NCBI GenBank assembly: GCA_902593075.1
Contig: CACJHA010000005.1
Coordinates: 1-54,654 of the forward strand
Source: an uncultured Bacteroidota bacterium
Lineage (GTDB): Bacteria > Bacteroidota > Bacteroidia > Flavobacteriales > Flavobacteriaceae
Reading direction: 5' to 3'
Length of the DNA stretch: 54,654 bases
This document shows, piece by piece, positions 52,994-54,654 of the stretch; position 1 is the stretch's first letter; each line of letters opens with the position of its first letter. The notes beneath the pieces were generated by a model. That model was not told the DNA's origin. It saw nothing but the letters and a program-made list of their open reading frames with translations, and did no database searches. A program made the translations under genes and the position numbers.

Positions 52994-54654
52994 ATGAGAA
53001 CATTTTTTTTTTTTTTTCTAATATCAATATCACTTAATGCACAACTAAGTAAAATTCATTACATACCGCCAATAGCTTCATCTATAGGTGCACTACCTAA
53101 TCAAGGGCAGTATTTATATATTTCTACTCCAAGTATTTCAGATATAAATGTTTTGATAACTCCCGTTGGAGGAATATCAGAAGTTGTAACTGTGAGTAAT
53201 TCAAATCCGTATGAATATCAAATTCAAGGAACTAATGGAGCTGGAGTTTCCCAAATTACACTTGTTGGAAATAATACTAATCAAACTGCTCAAGTAAGGA
53301 ATGACAGGGGATATATAATTGAATCTGGTGAAGGTGAAATTTATGTTGCTTTACGTGTTTTGAACTCTGTACACGCAGGTGCTCTAGTAAGTAAAGGTGA
53401 CTCAGCATTGGGGACACAGTTTAAGATAGGAGGTTTTACAAACTATAATTCTGACCCTACTATGTCAACTTTCCTAAGTGTCATGGCATCGGAAGATGGA
53501 ACTCAATTAACTATAAACGATATAGATGAAAATGTAGATATTGTTGACTTGGATGAAGTTGCTTTGGGTAGCAATCCGGACAATAAATTAAATGATATAA
53601 TCGCAAATCTAAACAGAGGTGAAACGTTTACGATTATTGCCTTGGGGGCTGGAGGTGGGAACGTTCCAGCTGCCGTTGAATATAATTCAAATCATACATA
53701 TAATTCGGATGGACTGATAGGCACTAATATCTCATCTTCAAAACCTGTAATAGTAAATTCTGGGTCAATGAGCGGGGGATTTGGGCTCGCAAAATATTCA
53801 AGAGATTTTGGTTTTGATCAACTTGTAGATGTTACTAAAGTTGGCAAGGAATATATTTTTAAAAAAGGAACCGGGAGTAATTCGTGGGAAAATATTTTAC
53901 TTGTTGCAACAACAGACAACACCTCAATTACCATAAATGGTAACCCCATTTCAAATGGTAAAAACTTTTTAAAAGGAATAAATGTTCAAGGTTCTAGTCC
54001 GCCTCTTACATCTCAAGTAATTTCTGAAGGAGATTATTTTTTAATTGAAGGAGATTTTTATGATGTAAACGACAATATGTATGTTCAGTCTTCAGAGCCA
54101 GTATATGCCTTCCAGGGAATAGGATCTGGTTTTAGCGAAGCAAATCAAGGTCTTTTTTTTGTTCCTCCTCTTAAGTGCTCTAGTTTGGGAGACGTAAATA
54201 ATATTCCTGTAATTGACCAAATCGGTGGTTTCCCATTTGATGCCAGACTTATTGTGATTTCAAAAGTTGGTGCAAATATTACGATTACAGATAAAAATAA
54301 TTCAAATTCACCAATTGAGTCATTAATTGGCGGAGCATTATCTACACTTGGTACGGTAACGGCAAACACAAGTTATGTAACTTATTCTGTTTCAGGTTTA
54401 GAAGGGGATGTTTCGATTTTTAGCAATGATGAACTTTACGTAAAATATTTTAATAAAAGTGGTGCGGCCACATCTGGAGGATTTTATTCTGGTTTTGATT
54501 CGTCAGGAAATCTCAATACAAGTCTAGGCAAGATTGATGCAAGTCTAGATTTTTGCCTTCCAAATGCAAATTTAGTTGCAAATGGAGTAGACTCTTATGA
54601 TAGTTTTTCCTGGTGGTTTGATGATGAATCAGGATCAGGTTATTCAAATACAGG
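52994..54654 (+). CDS. Tandem paralog of the giant adhesin, 3' part beyond the window
   Basis: Starts at the base after the stop of the previous adhesin gene and stays open for 553 codons to the window end; it is missing from the ORF track because it has no stop here. The signal peptide is MRTFFFFFLISISLNAQ. The following sequence is homologous to the N-terminal domain of the preceding protein: LSKIHYIPPIASS against [22 protein letters not shown] against [20 protein letters not shown] against [11 protein letters not shown], and [21 protein letters not shown] against [21 protein letters not shown]. It carries an extra loop (GNPISNGKNFLKGINVQGSS). It is very probably another secreted T9SS substrate, but its C-terminal domain is not visible. 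Translation may be coupled to the upstream gene. Confidence 0.9.
   Translation, partial: MRTFFFFFLISISLNAQLSKIHYIPPIASSIGALPNQGQYLYISTPSISDINVLITPVGGISEVVTVSNSNPYEYQIQGTNGAGVSQITLVGNNTNQTAQVRNDRGYIIESGEGEIYVALRVLNSVHAGALVSKGDSALGTQFKIGGFTNYNSDPTMSTFLSVMASEDGTQLTINDIDENVDIVDLDEVALGSNPDNKLNDIIANLNRGETFTIIALGAGGGNVPAAVEYNSNHTYNSDGLIGTNISSSKPVIVNSGSMSGGFGLAKYSRDFGFDQLVDVTKVGKEYIFKKGTGSNSWENILLVATTDNTSITINGNPISNGKNFLKGINVQGSSPPLTSQVISEGDYFLIEGDFYDVNDNMYVQSSEPVYAFQGIGSGFSEANQGLFFVPPLKCSSLGDVNNIPVIDQIGGFPFDARLIVISKVGANITITDKNNSNSPIESLIGGALSTLGTVTANTSYVTYSVSGLEGDVSIFSNDELYVKYFNKSGAATSGGFYSGFDSSGNLNTSLGKIDASLDFCLPNANLVANGVDSYDSFSWWFDDESGSGYSNT
53003..53017 (+). repeat. Homopolymer of 15 T in the signal peptide
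   Basis: Fifteen consecutive T residues encode five phenylalanines directly after the start MRT of the second adhesin. A change of one base would shift the frame seven codons from the start. This makes it a candidate slipped-strand switch, or a spot prone to sequencing error. Confidence 0.8.

Overview
The window is strongly AT-rich, densely packed DNA from a bacterium of the Bacteroidota, most likely a marine member of class Flavobacteriia with a compact genome. The evidence is the gldKLMN core of the type IX secretion system (T9SS), a giant surface protein with the gliding-associated type B sorting domain, a SusC-type carboxypeptidase-D-like/TonB-dependent receptor, a class II HMG-CoA reductase with a GYDIA-type GHMP kinase (mevalonate route), and promoters of the Bacteroidota type (TTTG, about 19-23 bases, TAnnTTTG). 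Starts with GTG or TTG recur and Shine-Dalgarno sequences are mostly absent, as expected for this group. Species-level identity cannot be read from the sequence alone.

Layout. 1-517: remains of a helix-turn-helix (excisionase-like) gene broken by a stop and two frameshifts, lying at the 3' side of a tRNA-Phe gene that has its own promoter and terminator. 565-8151 (+): an envelope-biogenesis run of coaX, an outer-membrane protein, a TPR protein, lptC, a 60-residue membrane protein, a CNNM/CorC-type protein and a PpiD-like prolyl isomerase. 8160-10359 (-): GHMP kinase and HMG-CoA reductase. 10457-14792 (+): secreted dipeptidyl peptidase IV, POT peptide transporter and a periplasmic thioredoxin-like protein. 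14800-16933 (-): lpxB, a small membrane protein and surE. 17050-19167 (+): tail-specific protease. 19172-26661 (-): cell-shape operon mreB-mreC-mreD-PBP2-rodA, preceded by purH and a GAF-domain protein. 26742-29768 (+): probable copper/heavy-metal uptake locus (HYC_CC_PP protein, TonB receptor, HMA protein). 29802-36094 (-): groES-groEL, and upstream of it miaB, a sigma-54 activator, lptE, a conserved helical/TPR protein and secG. 36439-44712 (+): topA, an arginase-fold protein with degraded metal site, then gldK-gldL-gldM-gldN with a good promoter and terminator. 44769-54654 (+): an FAD oxidoreductase, then a 2377-residue T9SS type B substrate and the first 553 codons of a tandem paralog that runs off the window.

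How it fits together. Most genes are housekeeping and envelope functions: lipid A (lpxB), LPS transport (lptC, lptE), periplasmic folding (PPIase, Prc), wall elongation (mre/PBP2/rodA) and protein export (secG, gldKLMN). The T9SS machine is directly followed by two giant surface proteins that it probably exports.

No CRISPR array, intact insertion sequence or prophage is visible. The points most worth a second look are the three-domain super-repeat and nested domain insertions inside the giant adhesin; the tandem paralog whose signal peptide contains a 15-T homopolymer (possible phase variation); the arginase-fold protein lacking three of six manganese ligands beside gldK; the TGTCA half-sites and sigma-54-like element before groESL next to a sigma-54 activator gene; promoters that sit almost on top of start codons; and the decayed element scar at tRNA-Phe.
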